A stretch of 41,247 nt of DNA. It comes from UBA6183 sp964603255. GTDB lineage: Bacteria > Bacteroidota > Bacteroidia > UKL13-3. The stretch spans positions 1-41,247 of the forward strand of contig CAZRVA010000010.1 in NCBI GenBank assembly GCA_964603255.1, given 5' to 3'. Each line of letters opens with the position of its first letter. Within the stretch, counting starts at the first letter, position 1. The notes below the pieces were generated by a model that made no database searches, was not told the DNA's origin, and saw only the letters and a list, made by a program, of their open reading frames with translations. Shown here in pieces: positions 11,107-20,925 of the stretch. The position numbers were made by a program, and so were the translations under genes.

Positions 11107-14100
11107 ATGCATACAAATCAAAAAACTACAAGAAAGCTAATGCTAGCAATTACAGCATACCTTATGTTGGTAAATGCTGCATGGAGCCAGGTTTCCGTTA
11201 CCGCAACGGGCGGTACCACATCGGCTAGTTATTTAACTCTTAATGCCTTCTTTGCTGCAGTAAATGCAGGTACACACACCGGTGTTATTAATGCTACTAT
11301 TACTTCAAATATTAACGAGGGTACGGCATTTACCCCAACATCACTTATTGCAAGTGGTGTAGGTACGGCATCTTACACCCGAATTAATATTAGCACATCA
11401 GGTAACTATACAGTAAGTGGTTCTCCGATTTCAACCAGAAGTTTGATTGAATTTAATGGTGCAGATAATATTACCATTGACGGAAGTTTCGGTGGAACGC
11501 GTGCATTAACGTTTGAAAACACGGCCGCCACCAGCATAACAGGCACTGCAGTTATCAGACTAATAGGTACCACAACAGGCGGACTTGGGTGTACAAATGA
11601 TACCATCAGATCATGCAATGTTATTGGAAACGGAGATATGACAGGAACTTCAGCATCAACTCAATTTGGTATTTATGCAGGAGGAACAGCTACTCCAAGC
11701 ACAACAGGTACAGGTGAGCTTCACACTAATTTATTTATTCATAACAATACTATTATGCGGGCAATTGTGGGTATACATGTTGCAGGTGCAACTACAACAG
11801 GTAACAATGCCAATAATATTAATATTACCAATAATATAATCGGTTCTCATGCTACAAACATGTACGTGCGTTGGAGAGGAATTGGTATTGGAAATGCCAC
11901 AAATAGCTTGGTTAGAGGTAATACTGTTTTTAACATTAGATCATCAATAAGTAGTAGTAGCAGCGGTATTGAGGTTTTTGGAACTTCAAGTAATAATGTT
12001 TCAGTTATTCAAAACGAAATTAACAGGGTATACAATTTGAGTACAGGAGGTTGGGCTGCAAGTGGTATAAATATTAGTGGTGGATCAAACCACTTAATCA
12101 TGAATAATATAGTATGGGATATGTTAAGTGTTAACTATTCATCATTCAGTTCGTTTATTGCAGCAGGCATACGTTTAAGCACAGGTACAGGCCACCGTAT
12201 TATATATAACTCTGTTCATTTATTTAGTAACTGTAATGTTTCGGCAACTAGTCCAACTAACCCCATCTCTGCAGCATTTTATGTTACCAGCACTGCTGTT
12301 ACAGGTATTACTGTACGCAACAATATATTCTCTAATAAAATGACTAGCACATTTAATGGATTCAGGGCATTTGCGAACCTATTTCCTTCAGGATATAACT
12401 TTGGAACAGCACTAAACACAATTAACAATAACTCATACAATATACCAGCAGCGCCTACCACAACTACAAGCTACTTTGTAGGATCATTAAATGCCGCAAC
12501 TACCCTTTATCCAACACTTACGAGCTGGAGAGCTATTACCTCAGGTGACTTAAATTCAGTTCCTGTAGTAAATGGAAATGCACCATTCACTAATGATTCT
12601 ACTTTATCAATACCGCCCCAAACAGCTACAGAGATTGAATCTGGAGGTGCAGTAATTGCTGGAATAGGAATCAGTAATCCTAACACCGACTTCAATTCTA
12701 TTAACCGTCCTGCGTTTGGTGCATCAGCCCCCGATATGGGAGCAATTGAGTTTGATGGTATTCCGGCCGACCTCACACCACCAACTATTTCATTCACTGA
12801 TTTATCTAATACACCATCAACAGCTAATCGCCAACTTAGTGTAACCATAACCGACCCAAGCAAAATTGATACTGCTATAAATGCCCCAAGACTTTATTTC
12901 AAAAAAACAATTGATACCAATGCATTTGGACTTAATAACAGTGGTTTCCCTGGTTGGAAATACGCGACCACATCAGATACTTCTTCTCCGTTTAATTTTA
13001 CTATTGATTACAGCTTATTGTTTGGTGCAACAGCCAGTGTAAATGATACCATACAGTACTTCATCATAGCACAAGATCGCTCGGGCAACGCCAATACAGC
13101 AACATCTCCTTCTAACGGTTTTGGTGGTGGTAGAGTAGATTCATTTACTGTGGCACCAACACCAAAATCATACATCATATCCCCTCCACCATTATCGGGC
13201 AGCTATACTGTTGGTAATGGAGGTAACTTTACTTCCTTAACACAAGCAATTGGCTCTGTTAATTTAAGAGGTGTATCTTCATCAGTTACACTTCTATTAA
13301 CTGATACTTTATACAATCAAGGCGAGACATTCCCATTACAACTTAATGAGAACATACCTGGTTTAACTGGTGCAAATACTTTAACCATAAAGCCTGATTT
13401 AGGAGTTAATACTGTGATACAAGGATCTGCATCATTAGGCTTAATTAAATTAAATGGAACAGACAATGTTGTTATTGATGGCTCTAACAACAATACAACA
13501 AGTAGAAATTTAACCATCATTAATACCAGCACAGCCACAACCAGCGCAGTTATTTGGTTGGCAAGCGCAGATGCAACAAATGGAGCAAATAGAAATATCA
13601 TTCGTAATTGCAACCTCCGTGGTGCATCATTAACAACAACATATGCTGGTATTTTTATTGGATCGACTAATACAATTGCGCAAACGGCATCTGCAGTTGC
13701 TCCAAATAACTTAAATACGATCACAAATAATGACATCCATACCGTTCAGTTTGGGATATTAAATATTGGATCTGCGTTAGCTATAGATTCAGGACTATTA
13801 ATTACCAATAACAATATCGGAAGTGCAACCCTCGGAATTAATGGAGGTGGTGTTGCATTATACTTCTCGCGTAATGCACAAGTTACTGGAAATATCATCC
13901 AAAACGTAAGAGGTTCGGCCGGGTTAACAAGCATTTCAGGTTCGGCAAATACACTTTTCGGAATCTATATTAGAAACAATCAAAATACACTTGTAAGGTA
14001 TAATACCATCTTTAATGTTGCAGGTTCAAGCAGCCAAAGAAATCATGGTATTATCAGTGAGTCGCCAAACTTCAGCACACCTACAACACCATCAAATAAT

Positions 14101-17100
14101 GCATTCTCAGACAACGTACTTTATCATATTCACAATACGTCAACTGGAAACACCGCATGGAGTTTAACCGGGATAGGTTCTTATGGAGGATTTGGTGACA
14201 GGTTTATATTTAATTCTGTTCAATTGAGCCACCCAACAGGAGGTAACGTTAATGCTGCTGCCGGACCGTTTGCTGCGTTTAGTAATGGCAATGCTGTTCA
14301 AACAGCAAACACTGCTTCTCTTGAGGTAAGAAACAATTTATTTATGATAAGAGGAACATCTGTAGCTGGTGCTACACCTTATATCCATTATTCTAATTTA
14401 ACAGCCTACAACCAATCTACAATAAATTATAATCGCTATTTCCAAAACTCAAATGGAACAACAGCAAGCCATCTTGGATTCTTTAATGGTTCAGCGCGCA
14501 CAACAATGACTGATTGGCAAACAGCGACTTTAAAAGATACAAATACTGTTTCGGGTGATCCTTTGGTGGGGAATTTAACCAATTTAAGACCACAACTAAA
14601 CTCACCATTGATTGGAGCAGGAACACCTATTGCTGGATTTAATGTTGATATCAGAAATACAACGCGTAGTGCTACAAGCCCAACAATTGGAGCTTTTGAG
14701 CAAGGTGTTGATCTTAATCCACCTGTGATACAATATAGTAATGTAACCAATCAATCATCCACCTCCAACTTAATACTAAATAATTTTGCAACCATCACAG
14801 ATATAAGTGGTGTAATTTCAACGGGCACTGGCAGACCAACTTTGTTTTACAAAAAACGTTCTGATGCAAACACTTTTTTCGGGAACACATCAATTGATAC
14901 AGGATGGAAATATGTTCAGGCAAGTAACAATAGTTCGCCATTTAGCTTTACAATAGATTACAGTATTATTAACGGAGGCAGTGTATCTATTGGAGATACT
15001 ATTCAGTATTTTGTAACAGCACAAGACTCCATTATTCCGGCAAATGTTGGAAGCAACCCAAATGTAAACTTTGCAGCGAATAGTGTTACCAATGTTATTT
15101 CTGCACCAACTAATCCTAACAGCTATATAATAACAGCGGCACCGCTTAACGGATTATATACAATTGGTAGTGTGGGTGATTTTGCTACGATTAGTGAAGC
15201 TGTAGGTGCACTTAATTTAAGAGGTGTTTCTGCACCAACTACGTTTAACTTTATTGATACCTTATACAGCTTAACTGCTCCGGTAGAAATTACACCTTAT
15301 GTTGGAATGAGTGCCGCCAATCCGGTTATCTTTAAGCCCGCACCAGGTGTATCGGCCCGAATTAGCGGAAATATTAATGACGTTATTTTTAGAATAGCCG
15401 GAGCTAGATTTATAAGCTTCATTGGTTACAACAATGCATTTGCACCATCGCACAACTTAACTATTGAAAATATAAGTACAAGCGGAAATACCATTGCAAT
15501 AAGAAATGATGCATCAGATAACAACATTAAATATTGCATATTAAGAGGAGCAAATACCTCTGCTACAGGTGGTGTAGTAGTGTTTAATACATCAGTTTTA
15601 ACAGGCAACAACAACAATATCATTGAGCATAATTATATTTCATCAGTTACAACAACTACTACACCATACAACGCAATTTATGCTACTGCTAATAATGGTT
15701 TTCCAAATCAAGGCAACCTGATTAGAAACAACTACATCTTTAATTACACAAACAGAGGTGTATTTATAGCTGCAAATAATAACAATACAACAATAATTGG
15801 AAATCACTTCTTTCAAACTACAACAAGAACAGCAACAGCTGCTCACGCTGCAATATATATTGATAATGCAAGCGGTTCGAACCTAAATATTTTAAACAAC
15901 TATATTGGAGGCAGCGATACCGCTTGTGGTGGTGTTTCACCAATGAATGTTACTGGAGCACAGCTTATGCAATTGATATACTTCTCGGCTAATAATACCA
16001 GTTCACACCAAATAACAGGTAATGTTTTTGCCAATATGAATTTAACAACAACCAATACCGGAGCGAACCATGCATTAGTATTCTTATTAAACGGACGAGT
16101 AAACTGCAGTAACAATATTTTTGGTAGTGATACAGCCACAAATTCAATAAATATTATTTACAATGGTACGGCAGCATCTAACTTCTATGTTATTGGTGCA
16201 GGAGGTACACTTACTCCAAACCTGGATACGGTATCAATAAGAAATAACTTTATGGGAGGAATTAGTGCAACAGGAACTGGATCTGGCATCAGTTTAAGAT
16301 GCATTGACTATTCGGGCACCAGTGGCTTCTTTATTTTTGAGAACAACACGATAGGTAGCCCAATCAGAGCAAATAGTATTACTCAAAATACCAATAATAG
16401 TTTGTTCGGTTTGATAAACAGAAATTCAAGTGCTTCATTCACGCAAAGATTTACAGGTAATACAATATCTAATTTAACATCAAACACAGGTATTTTAATG
16501 GGTATTCAATACTTGGGAGCAACACCTGCTATTATTGAAAATAACCTTGTTCAGAACCTTGTCTCAAATTCATCAACTCAAACCGGAACAGGAGTTAATG
16601 CGGCCGTAATAGGTATGTATGTTGGCTCAAGTGGATCAGGACAAAAAATCATCAAACGAAATGTTGTGAAAAATATTTACACCACAGCAGCAACAGCGGT
16701 AGCCAATGTAGGAGGTATTGTGCACAACAACACATCAACCCAAGCTAATAGTATAAACGAAAATAAAGTTTATGCATTACATGCCAACAGTTCTGCTACA
16801 TGTAACATAAACGGTATTCAACATATTGCAGGAACTGCCAACATTGGCAATAACTTTGTTAGCCTGGGTTTAGATTCAAATGGTATTGATAGAACTCAAG
16901 AACATGTATACAACGGTATTCAAAAACAAAGTGGTAATACTAATATTGTTTTTAATACGGTAAGAATAATGGGTTCTAATGTTAATGCATCATCAACCAT
17001 CAATACTTTTGCATTTAACAGATCCGCAAGTGGCGTAGATACATTAGTAAATAATATCTTCTACAACGAAAGGTCTAATTCAGCACTTGTAAGTGGTGGT

Positions 17101-17994
17101 CATTTTGCCATTGGTATTAATGATACAATTAACCTACAATCACGTAGTAACATCCTATTTGCATCAGGTATAAACGGTAACATAGGTAGAGTTGGAGCCA
17201 ACAACCACCAATTCTTATCAGCTTGGCAATTGGCCACAAATCTTGATCTTAATTCAAAAAATAAAGTCATCAGTTTTGTTTCATTCCAAGATTTACATCT
17301 ATCAGGTGCTTCAATTGGAGATACTGATTTAGTAGCAATTCCCGTAAATGGATACACTACAGATATAGATGGTGATATCAGAAATACGCAATTCCCGTAT
17401 AAAGGAGCTGACGAAAACCTATCTATCGCTTTGCCTGTATCATGGTTGAGTTTTAGTGGTATTAAAAACGAGAAAAATATCACCTTAAACTGGACTACAG
17501 CGAGTGAAAGTAACAACAAAGGTTTTTACATTGAACGCAAAATTGATGATAAAAACACCTTTGAAACTATTGGTTTCGTGGCTTCTAAAAACGCTAATAG
17601 CAATACAGTTAGTACCTACAAATTTATTGATGGAGATGCTCAATTGAATAAGACGAACTACTATCGTTTACGTCAGGTTGATATAGATGGTAGAGAGGAT
17701 TACTCAAAAATAATTTCAATATCACCTGTAGACGAATACAATAACAGTAGCATTAGCATTTACCCAAATCCTGTAATTGATAAAGCAATGGTTGATGTAA
17801 TTACAGATGAAGGCGAGGTTAAAATAGAAATCACTGATATGAGTGGTCGTTCTATTAAATCATGGACCATTAATTGTACTGACGGTATCAACTACATTTC
17901 GTTAGATGATACTGATAAACTAAATACCGGAATGTATATACTGAAGGTATCAAACAATGGTATAGTCAAGAGCTCAAAGTTTTCTAAACTTTAA
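11107..17994 (+). CDS. Giant beta-helix T9SS surface protein with three modules
   Basis: This 2295-residue protein begins with a signal peptide (about 1-28, ending AAWSQ). Three large right-handed beta-helix-type modules rich in N/I/T repeats follow at about 29-550, 700-1195 and 1348-2100. Modules 2 and 3 open with the same motif (SYTVGNGGNFTSL and LYTIGSVGDFATI, then VNLRGVS and LNLRGVS). The modules are joined by two related linker domains at about 554-690 and 1200-1340, each with a PRLYFKK or PTLFYKK strand and NDTIQYF or GDTIQYF. A stalk-like FN3-type domain (LPVSWLSFSG, then TASESNNKGF) at about 2108-2210 leads to the T9SS sorting domain (SIYPNPVIDKAMVDV, ending KFSKL). Secretion to the cell surface is expected. 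Parallel beta-helices often bind or cleave polysaccharides, but I see no catalytic motif. A strong terminator follows. Confidence 0.88.
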   Translation: MHTNQKTTRKLMLAITAYLMLVNAAWSQVSVTATGGTTSASYLTLNAFFAAVNAGTHTGVINATITSNINEGTAFTPTSLIASGVGTASYTRINISTSGNYTVSGSPISTRSLIEFNGADNITIDGSFGGTRALTFENTAATSITGTAVIRLIGTTTGGLGCTNDTIRSCNVIGNGDMTGTSASTQFGIYAGGTATPSTTGTGELHTNLFIHNNTIMRAIVGIHVAGATTTGNNANNINITNNIIGSHATNMYVRWRGIGIGNATNSLVRGNTVFNIRSSISSSSSGIEVFGTSSNNVSVIQNEINRVYNLSTGGWAASGINISGGSNHLIMNNIVWDMLSVNYSSFSSFIAAGIRLSTGTGHRIIYNSVHLFSNCNVSATSPTNPISAAFYVTSTAVTGITVRNNIFSNKMTSTFNGFRAFANLFPSGYNFGTALNTINNNSYNIPAAPTTTTSYFVGSLNAATTLYPTLTSWRAITSGDLNSVPVVNGNAPFTNDSTLSIPPQTATEIESGGAVIAGIGISNPNTDFNSINRPAFGASAPDMGAIEFDGIPADLTPPTISFTDLSNTPSTANRQLSVTITDPSKIDTAINAPRLYFKKTIDTNAFGLNNSGFPGWKYATTSDTSSPFNFTIDYSLLFGATASVNDTIQYFIIAQDRSGNANTATSPSNGFGGGRVDSFTVAPTPKSYIISPPPLSGSYTVGNGGNFTSLTQAIGSVNLRGVSSSVTLLLTDTLYNQGETFPLQLNENIPGLTGANTLTIKPDLGVNTVIQGSASLGLIKLNGTDNVVIDGSNNNTTSRNLTIINTSTATTSAVIWLASADATNGANRNIIRNCNLRGASLTTTYAGIFIGSTNTIAQTASAVAPNNLNTITNNDIHTVQFGILNIGSALAIDSGLLITNNNIGSATLGINGGGVALYFSRNAQVTGNIIQNVRGSAGLTSISGSANTLFGIYIRNNQNTLVRYNTIFNVAGSSSQRNHGIISESPNFSTPTTPSNNAFSDNVLYHIHNTSTGNTAWSLTGIGSYGGFGDRFIFNSVQLSHPTGGNVNAAAGPFAAFSNGNAVQTANTASLEVRNNLFMIRGTSVAGATPYIHYSNLTAYNQSTINYNRYFQNSNGTTASHLGFFNGSARTTMTDWQTATLKDTNTVSGDPLVGNLTNLRPQLNSPLIGAGTPIAGFNVDIRNTTRSATSPTIGAFEQGVDLNPPVIQYSNVTNQSSTSNLILNNFATITDISGVISTGTGRPTLFYKKRSDANTFFGNTSIDTGWKYVQASNNSSPFSFTIDYSIINGGSVSIGDTIQYFVTAQDSIIPANVGSNPNVNFAANSVTNVISAPTNPNSYIITAAPLNGLYTIGSVGDFATISEAVGALNLRGVSAPTTFNFIDTLYSLTAPVEITPYVGMSAANPVIFKPAPGVSARISGNINDVIFRIAGARFISFIGYNNAFAPSHNLTIENISTSGNTIAIRNDASDNNIKYCILRGANTSATGGVVVFNTSVLTGNNNNIIEHNYISSVTTTTTPYNAIYATANNGFPNQGNLIRNNYIFNYTNRGVFIAANNNNTTIIGNHFFQTTTRTATAAHAAIYIDNASGSNLNILNNYIGGSDTACGGVSPMNVTGAQLMQLIYFSANNTSSHQITGNVFANMNLTTTNTGANHALVFLLNGRVNCSNNIFGSDTATNSINIIYNGTAASNFYVIGAGGTLTPNLDTVSIRNNFMGGISATGTGSGISLRCIDYSGTSGFFIFENNTIGSPIRANSITQNTNNSLFGLINRNSSASFTQRFTGNTISNLTSNTGILMGIQYLGATPAIIENNLVQNLVSNSSTQTGTGVNAAVIGMYVGSSGSGQKIIKRNVVKNIYTTAATAVANVGGIVHNNTSTQANSINENKVYALHANSSATCNINGIQHIAGTANIGNNFVSLGLDSNGIDRTQEHVYNGIQKQSGNTNIVFNTVRIMGSNVNASSTINTFAFNRSASGVDTLVNNIFYNERSNSALVSGGHFAIGINDTINLQSRSNILFASGINGNIGRVGANNHQFLSAWQLATNLDLNSKNKVISFVSFQDLHLSGASIGDTDLVAIPVNGYTTDIDGDIRNTQFPYKGADENLSIALPVSWLSFSGIKNEKNITLNWTTASESNNKGFYIERKIDDKNTFETIGFVASKNANSNTVSTYKFIDGDAQLNKTNYYRLRQVDIDGREDYSKIISISPVDEYNNSSISIYPNPVIDKAMVDVITDEGEVKIEITDMSGRSIKSWTINCTDGINYISLDDTDKLNTGMYILKVSNNGIVKSSKFSKL

Positions 17995-18018
17995 GTGTTT
18001 TGAGGTTTGTTTGTTTGT

Positions 18019-18053
18019 GAAGGCTTTGCAGATTTGCAAAGCCTTCTCTTTTT
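18019..18053 (+). terminator. Rho-independent terminator after the beta-helix adhesin gene
   Basis: A perfect 12-bp stem (GAAGGCTTTGCA and its complement) closes a GATT loop at 18019-18046 and is followed by TCTTTTTAT. It lies 25 bp after the adhesin stop. It also shows that an upstream ATG at 18011, in frame with the TPR kinase, is not the real start of that gene. Confidence 0.9.
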
Positions 18054-18104
18054 ATATATTTTACATTGATTCAATTTCATTAAATAGTTTTTTTTTGCAA
18101 CTAT

Positions 18105-18138
18105 CTTCTTCATTACCATATTTTTCCCGTTCATTAAC
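18105..18138 (+). promoter_or_regulatory. Candidate LytTR-type operator upstream of the TPR kinase operon
   Basis: Two half-sites, CTTCATTACC starting at 18108 and GTTCATTAAC starting at 18129, are in the same orientation exactly 21 bp apart. LytTR regulators bind 9-bp direct repeats separated by about 12 bp, with a GTT core, so this spacing fits. The element matches a second one at 20765-20798 at 23 of 31 positions. It sits just upstream of the expected -33 region of a promoter that lacks a recognisable -33 box, a typical activator position. Binding by the adjacent regulator is an inference. Confidence 0.5.
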
Positions 18139-18165
18139 TAACTCACGAAAACAAAAACATTTAAC

Positions 18166-18173
18166 TTACTTTG
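18166..18173 (+). promoter_or_regulatory. Candidate -7 promoter element for the TPR kinase operon
   Basis: TTACTTTG matches the Bacteroidota -7 consensus TAnnTTTG at five of six fixed positions and lies 8 nt before the ATG at 18182. No TTTG box is found 19-20 bp upstream. The LytTR-like element at 18105-18138 sits where an activator would compensate. Confidence 0.4.
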
Positions 18174-18181
18174 CATTTGCT

Positions 18182-20005
18182 ATGCGATTCGCCCTATTCT
18201 TATGTATACTCCTATTTCAAGGTGCGCCAAATTTATCCGCTTGTAATATCGACTCGGCAAGGGTTAGTATTGAGCAATTGCCTAACGACAGTATTAAGTT
18301 AAGGCGCATATTAGAAGTGGGTTGGAACTGCAGATACGAAAACACATACAAGGCTGCCAAATTTTTAGAACAAGCGCTGGTATTGGCAGATGAAATAAAA
18401 AACTATAAACTCAATGCAAATCTTTACATGGCCATTGGCACTTGTTACTATTATGCACAAAATTATCCAAGGGCATTACAGTACTTTTTAAAAGGATTAC
18501 CCTACACCCAGCAATATCCTAATGATTACATTAAAGCATCCCTTTACATGAATATTGGTAACGTGTATAATAGCCAAGGAAATTATGCCCTGTCAAAATC
18601 GTTTTACACTAAATCATTACACTATTTAGCTGACGAAAAAGAATTTAACCTTCAAATAAACATATACAATAACCTTGGTATGATTGAAGGGCAAACAGGG
18701 GATTATGATGGCGCTATTAAGTACCTTCTGAAGGGTATTGAGGTTGCCGAAAAAAACGGATTATATAAAGAATCCGCTAATTGCTACAACAACCTTGGTA
18801 TATCATACACTTTTAAAAAACAGTACAGCGAAGCACTGCTTAACTTAAACAAAGCATTAGCACTATCTACACAATTTAAAAATACGCGCGAGGTTGCCAA
18901 CAGTTTAAGTGACATTGCCAATGTTTATGTTGCTCAAAAGAAATATAACAAAGCCTTTGAAATCTATAAGCAGGCGCTAACCGAAGCAGAGAAAACCAAC
19001 TACCAATATTTAATAGCCATTATATATGAGAAGTTAGGTGATTTGGCATATGCTACTGCCGATTACAAAAACGCAATTGATTACTACAAGCAATTTAAAT
19101 TATTAAATGATAGTTTATTTAACATAGAAAAAAGTAAACAAGTAAATGAACTACATGCAAAATACGAAAGCGATAAAAAGGATCAGGAAATTACCAACCT
19201 AAAAACAGAGAATGAATACAAAGCCAAACTTGCTTACCGCAGGGCATGGATAATTGGTATTTGCCTTGCAACTTTAATAATTGTTGTTGCATTAATTGTG
19301 CTGCTCAATAAAAATATTAGAGAAAGAAATCAGGCGAACCTTTCGCTAAAAAAACAGAACCAATTGATATTGGAGCAAAAGCAAGAAATAGAAAAACAAA
19401 AAGAAGTATTAGAAAATTACACTGCCGAGCTAGAGAAAGAAAATGTAATTGCCCAGTATGAAACTTTAAAAAATCAGGTTAATCCGCACTTTTTGTTTAA
19501 CAGTTTAAATGTACTTTCATCACTCATAAAAAAGCATCCTGATAAAGCTTACTTGTTTACCAAAGAGTTTGCTAAAATATACCGTGTTGCCCTTTCATTA
19601 AAAGACAGTTTACTTATAAATTTATCCGAAGAGCTCGATTTTGTGCAATCATACATACACCTGCAAAAGGTTAGGTTTGGCAACAACTTAAAGGTTAAGA
19701 TTGATATTGATGATAAATGTTTGCAACTTTTTATTCCGCCATTTGCACTTCAAATGATTGTTGAAAATGCCATCAAACACAATATTATTTCTGAGCAACT
19801 ACCATTGGTAATTGATATTTTTTGCGACAACAGTTCGCTAATTATTGTAAACAACCTGCAACGCAGAACAGACTCAACCAACTCTACCGGAATAGGAAGC
19901 AAAAACATGATGCAGCGTTATGCCTTACTTGGCGATAAACAACCGGAGTTTATTGAATTGGCTTCAACCTTTAAAGTAATTTTACCCTTGTTAACCGAAG
20001 AATAA
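18182..20005 (+). CDS. TPR-containing LytS-type sensor histidine kinase
   Basis: This protein has 607 residues if it starts at the ATG at 18182. An in-frame ATG at 18011 would add 57 residues, but that stretch covers the upstream gene's terminator hairpin and the likely promoter, and it would hide the signal peptide (MRFALFLCILLFQGAPNLSA). Several tetratricopeptide repeats fill about residues 50-340, followed by a membrane helix (IIGICLATLIIVVALIVLL), a charged coiled coil, and a His_kinase/LytS domain with NPHFLFNSLN (His436). The ATPase part shows PPFALQMIVENAIKH and GIGSKNMMQRY. It should autophosphorylate and pass phosphate to the LytTR regulator encoded 3 bp downstream. Periplasmic TPR-kinase/LytTR pairs are common in this phylum and their signals are mostly unknown. 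An LSAC lipobox-like sequence at residues 18-21 is noted but not decisive. Confidence 0.9.
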   Translation: MRFALFLCILLFQGAPNLSACNIDSARVSIEQLPNDSIKLRRILEVGWNCRYENTYKAAKFLEQALVLADEIKNYKLNANLYMAIGTCYYYAQNYPRALQYFLKGLPYTQQYPNDYIKASLYMNIGNVYNSQGNYALSKSFYTKSLHYLADEKEFNLQINIYNNLGMIEGQTGDYDGAIKYLLKGIEVAEKNGLYKESANCYNNLGISYTFKKQYSEALLNLNKALALSTQFKNTREVANSLSDIANVYVAQKKYNKAFEIYKQALTEAEKTNYQYLIAIIYEKLGDLAYATADYKNAIDYYKQFKLLNDSLFNIEKSKQVNELHAKYESDKKDQEITNLKTENEYKAKLAYRRAWIIGICLATLIIVVALIVLLNKNIRERNQANLSLKKQNQLILEQKQEIEKQKEVLENYTAELEKENVIAQYETLKNQVNPHFLFNSLNVLSSLIKKHPDKAYLFTKEFAKIYRVALSLKDSLLINLSEELDFVQSYIHLQKVRFGNNLKVKIDIDDKCLQLFIPPFALQMIVENAIKHNIISEQLPLVIDIFCDNSSLIIVNNLQRRTDSTNSTGIGSKNMMQRYALLGDKQPEFIELASTFKVILPLLTEE

Positions 20006-20008
20006 ACG

Positions 20009-20758
20009 ATGCAAGTAATTATTATAGAAGATGAAACTTTAGCAGCAGCCGAATTAGCAGAAATGATTCATGAATGTAATCCTAATATCAACATAGTTGC
20101 TCAATTAGATTCGGTTAAAAGTGCAGTAAATTGGATCAGTACAAATACCTGCGATTTAATCTTCCTTGATATTCATTTAGCTGATGGAAATGGGTTTGAT
20201 ATTTTTGAACACATTGAAATATCCATCCCCGTTATATTTACCACCGCATTTGATGAGTATGCCATCAAGGCGTTTAGCATTAATAGTATTGATTATTTAT
20301 TAAAACCCATTGAAGCCGATAAGTTAGCATTAGCCCTACAAAAACTTGATAAACAAAAACAATTTATTGATGATAAAATTAACAAGCTGATTGAGCAATA
20401 TAAAACCAACGAAAACCAGTATCCCCGGAAGTTCATGGTACATTCGGGCGATTTAATATTGGCTGTTTCTACAAGTGATATTGCTTACTTTTATGCTCAT
20501 CAACGTTATGTGTTGTTATGCACGTTTAAAAACGAACAATTTATTATCGATTACACTTTAGATAAATTAGAACAACTGTTAAATCCTGAAATGTTTTTCA
20601 GGGTAAACAGGCAATACATTGTAGCTCAAAAATGTATTTTAGGCATGAGTCCACATACCAAAGGCCGTGTTAAATTAATAACCAACCCTGCCATAAAAGA
20701 AGAAGTAATTGTGAGTGTTGACCGTTCACCAAAATTCAAATCTTGGATTAATCTATAG
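20009..20758 (+). CDS. LytTR-family response regulator
   Basis: This 249-residue protein has an N-terminal receiver domain with acidic residues E7/D8, phospho-acceptor D54 (IFLDIHL), T78/T79 and K99 (YLLKPIE). The C-terminal LytTR DNA-binding domain spans about residues 138-248 (for example FFRVNRQYIVA and KGRVKLI). It is co-transcribed with the TPR kinase, with 3 bp between stop and start. LytTR proteins bind pairs of direct repeats about two helical turns apart. Two such candidate sites flank this operon, one before the kinase gene and one before the GEVED gene, which suggests autoregulation plus control of the downstream surface protein. Confidence 0.93.
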   Translation: MQVIIIEDETLAAAELAEMIHECNPNINIVAQLDSVKSAVNWISTNTCDLIFLDIHLADGNGFDIFEHIEISIPVIFTTAFDEYAIKAFSINSIDYLLKPIEADKLALALQKLDKQKQFIDDKINKLIEQYKTNENQYPRKFMVHSGDLILAVSTSDIAYFYAHQRYVLLCTFKNEQFIIDYTLDKLEQLLNPEMFFRVNRQYIVAQKCILGMSPHTKGRVKLITNPAIKEEVIVSVDRSPKFKSWINL

Positions 20759-20764
20759 TTTAAC

Positions 20765-20798
20765 CCAGTTCATTACCAAAATATTCCGGTTCATACAT
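20765..20798 (+). promoter_or_regulatory. Candidate LytTR-type operator upstream of the GEVED surface gene
   Basis: Half-sites GTTCATTACC starting at 20768 and GTTCATACAT starting at 20789 are direct repeats exactly 21 bp apart, in the same orientation as the following gene. The block repeats the element at 18105-18138 with 23 of 31 positions identical, including the shared TTCATTACCA and GTTCAT. It begins 7 bp after the LytTR regulator's stop and ends 127 bp before the GEVED gene start. No strong -7 box was identified downstream: TAATTTAG at 20859 and CACTTTTG at 20877 are weak options. Confidence 0.5.
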
Positions 20799-20925
20799 AG
20801 GCATTTTCTGCAATGCGGTTTTATGCTCAAACTTGCTGTTGATAGAATATCACTCTTCTAATTTAGAGGGTAAACACACTTTTGTTTGTCATACCTAAAT
20901 TGAAGAAAATCAATAAGCCAAAGCT

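Noticed and set aside
12507..12863. Long minus-strand open frames inside the beta-helix gene (also at 13317-13736 and 17100-17519)
   Set aside because: They have no signal peptide, domain or promoter, and arise from the Thr/Asn/Ile-rich codon usage of the real gene on the other strand.
11107..17994. Repeat-rich adhesin genes as possible CRISPR arrays or phage tail genes
   Set aside because: The repeats are protein-level and in frame, without regular spacers, and the genes have signal peptides and T9SS sorting domains instead of phage features.
18011..18181. 57-residue N-terminal extension of the TPR kinase from the ATG at 18011
   Set aside because: It covers the perfect terminator hairpin of the previous gene and the likely promoter and operator, and the internal ATG at 18182 begins a proper signal peptide.
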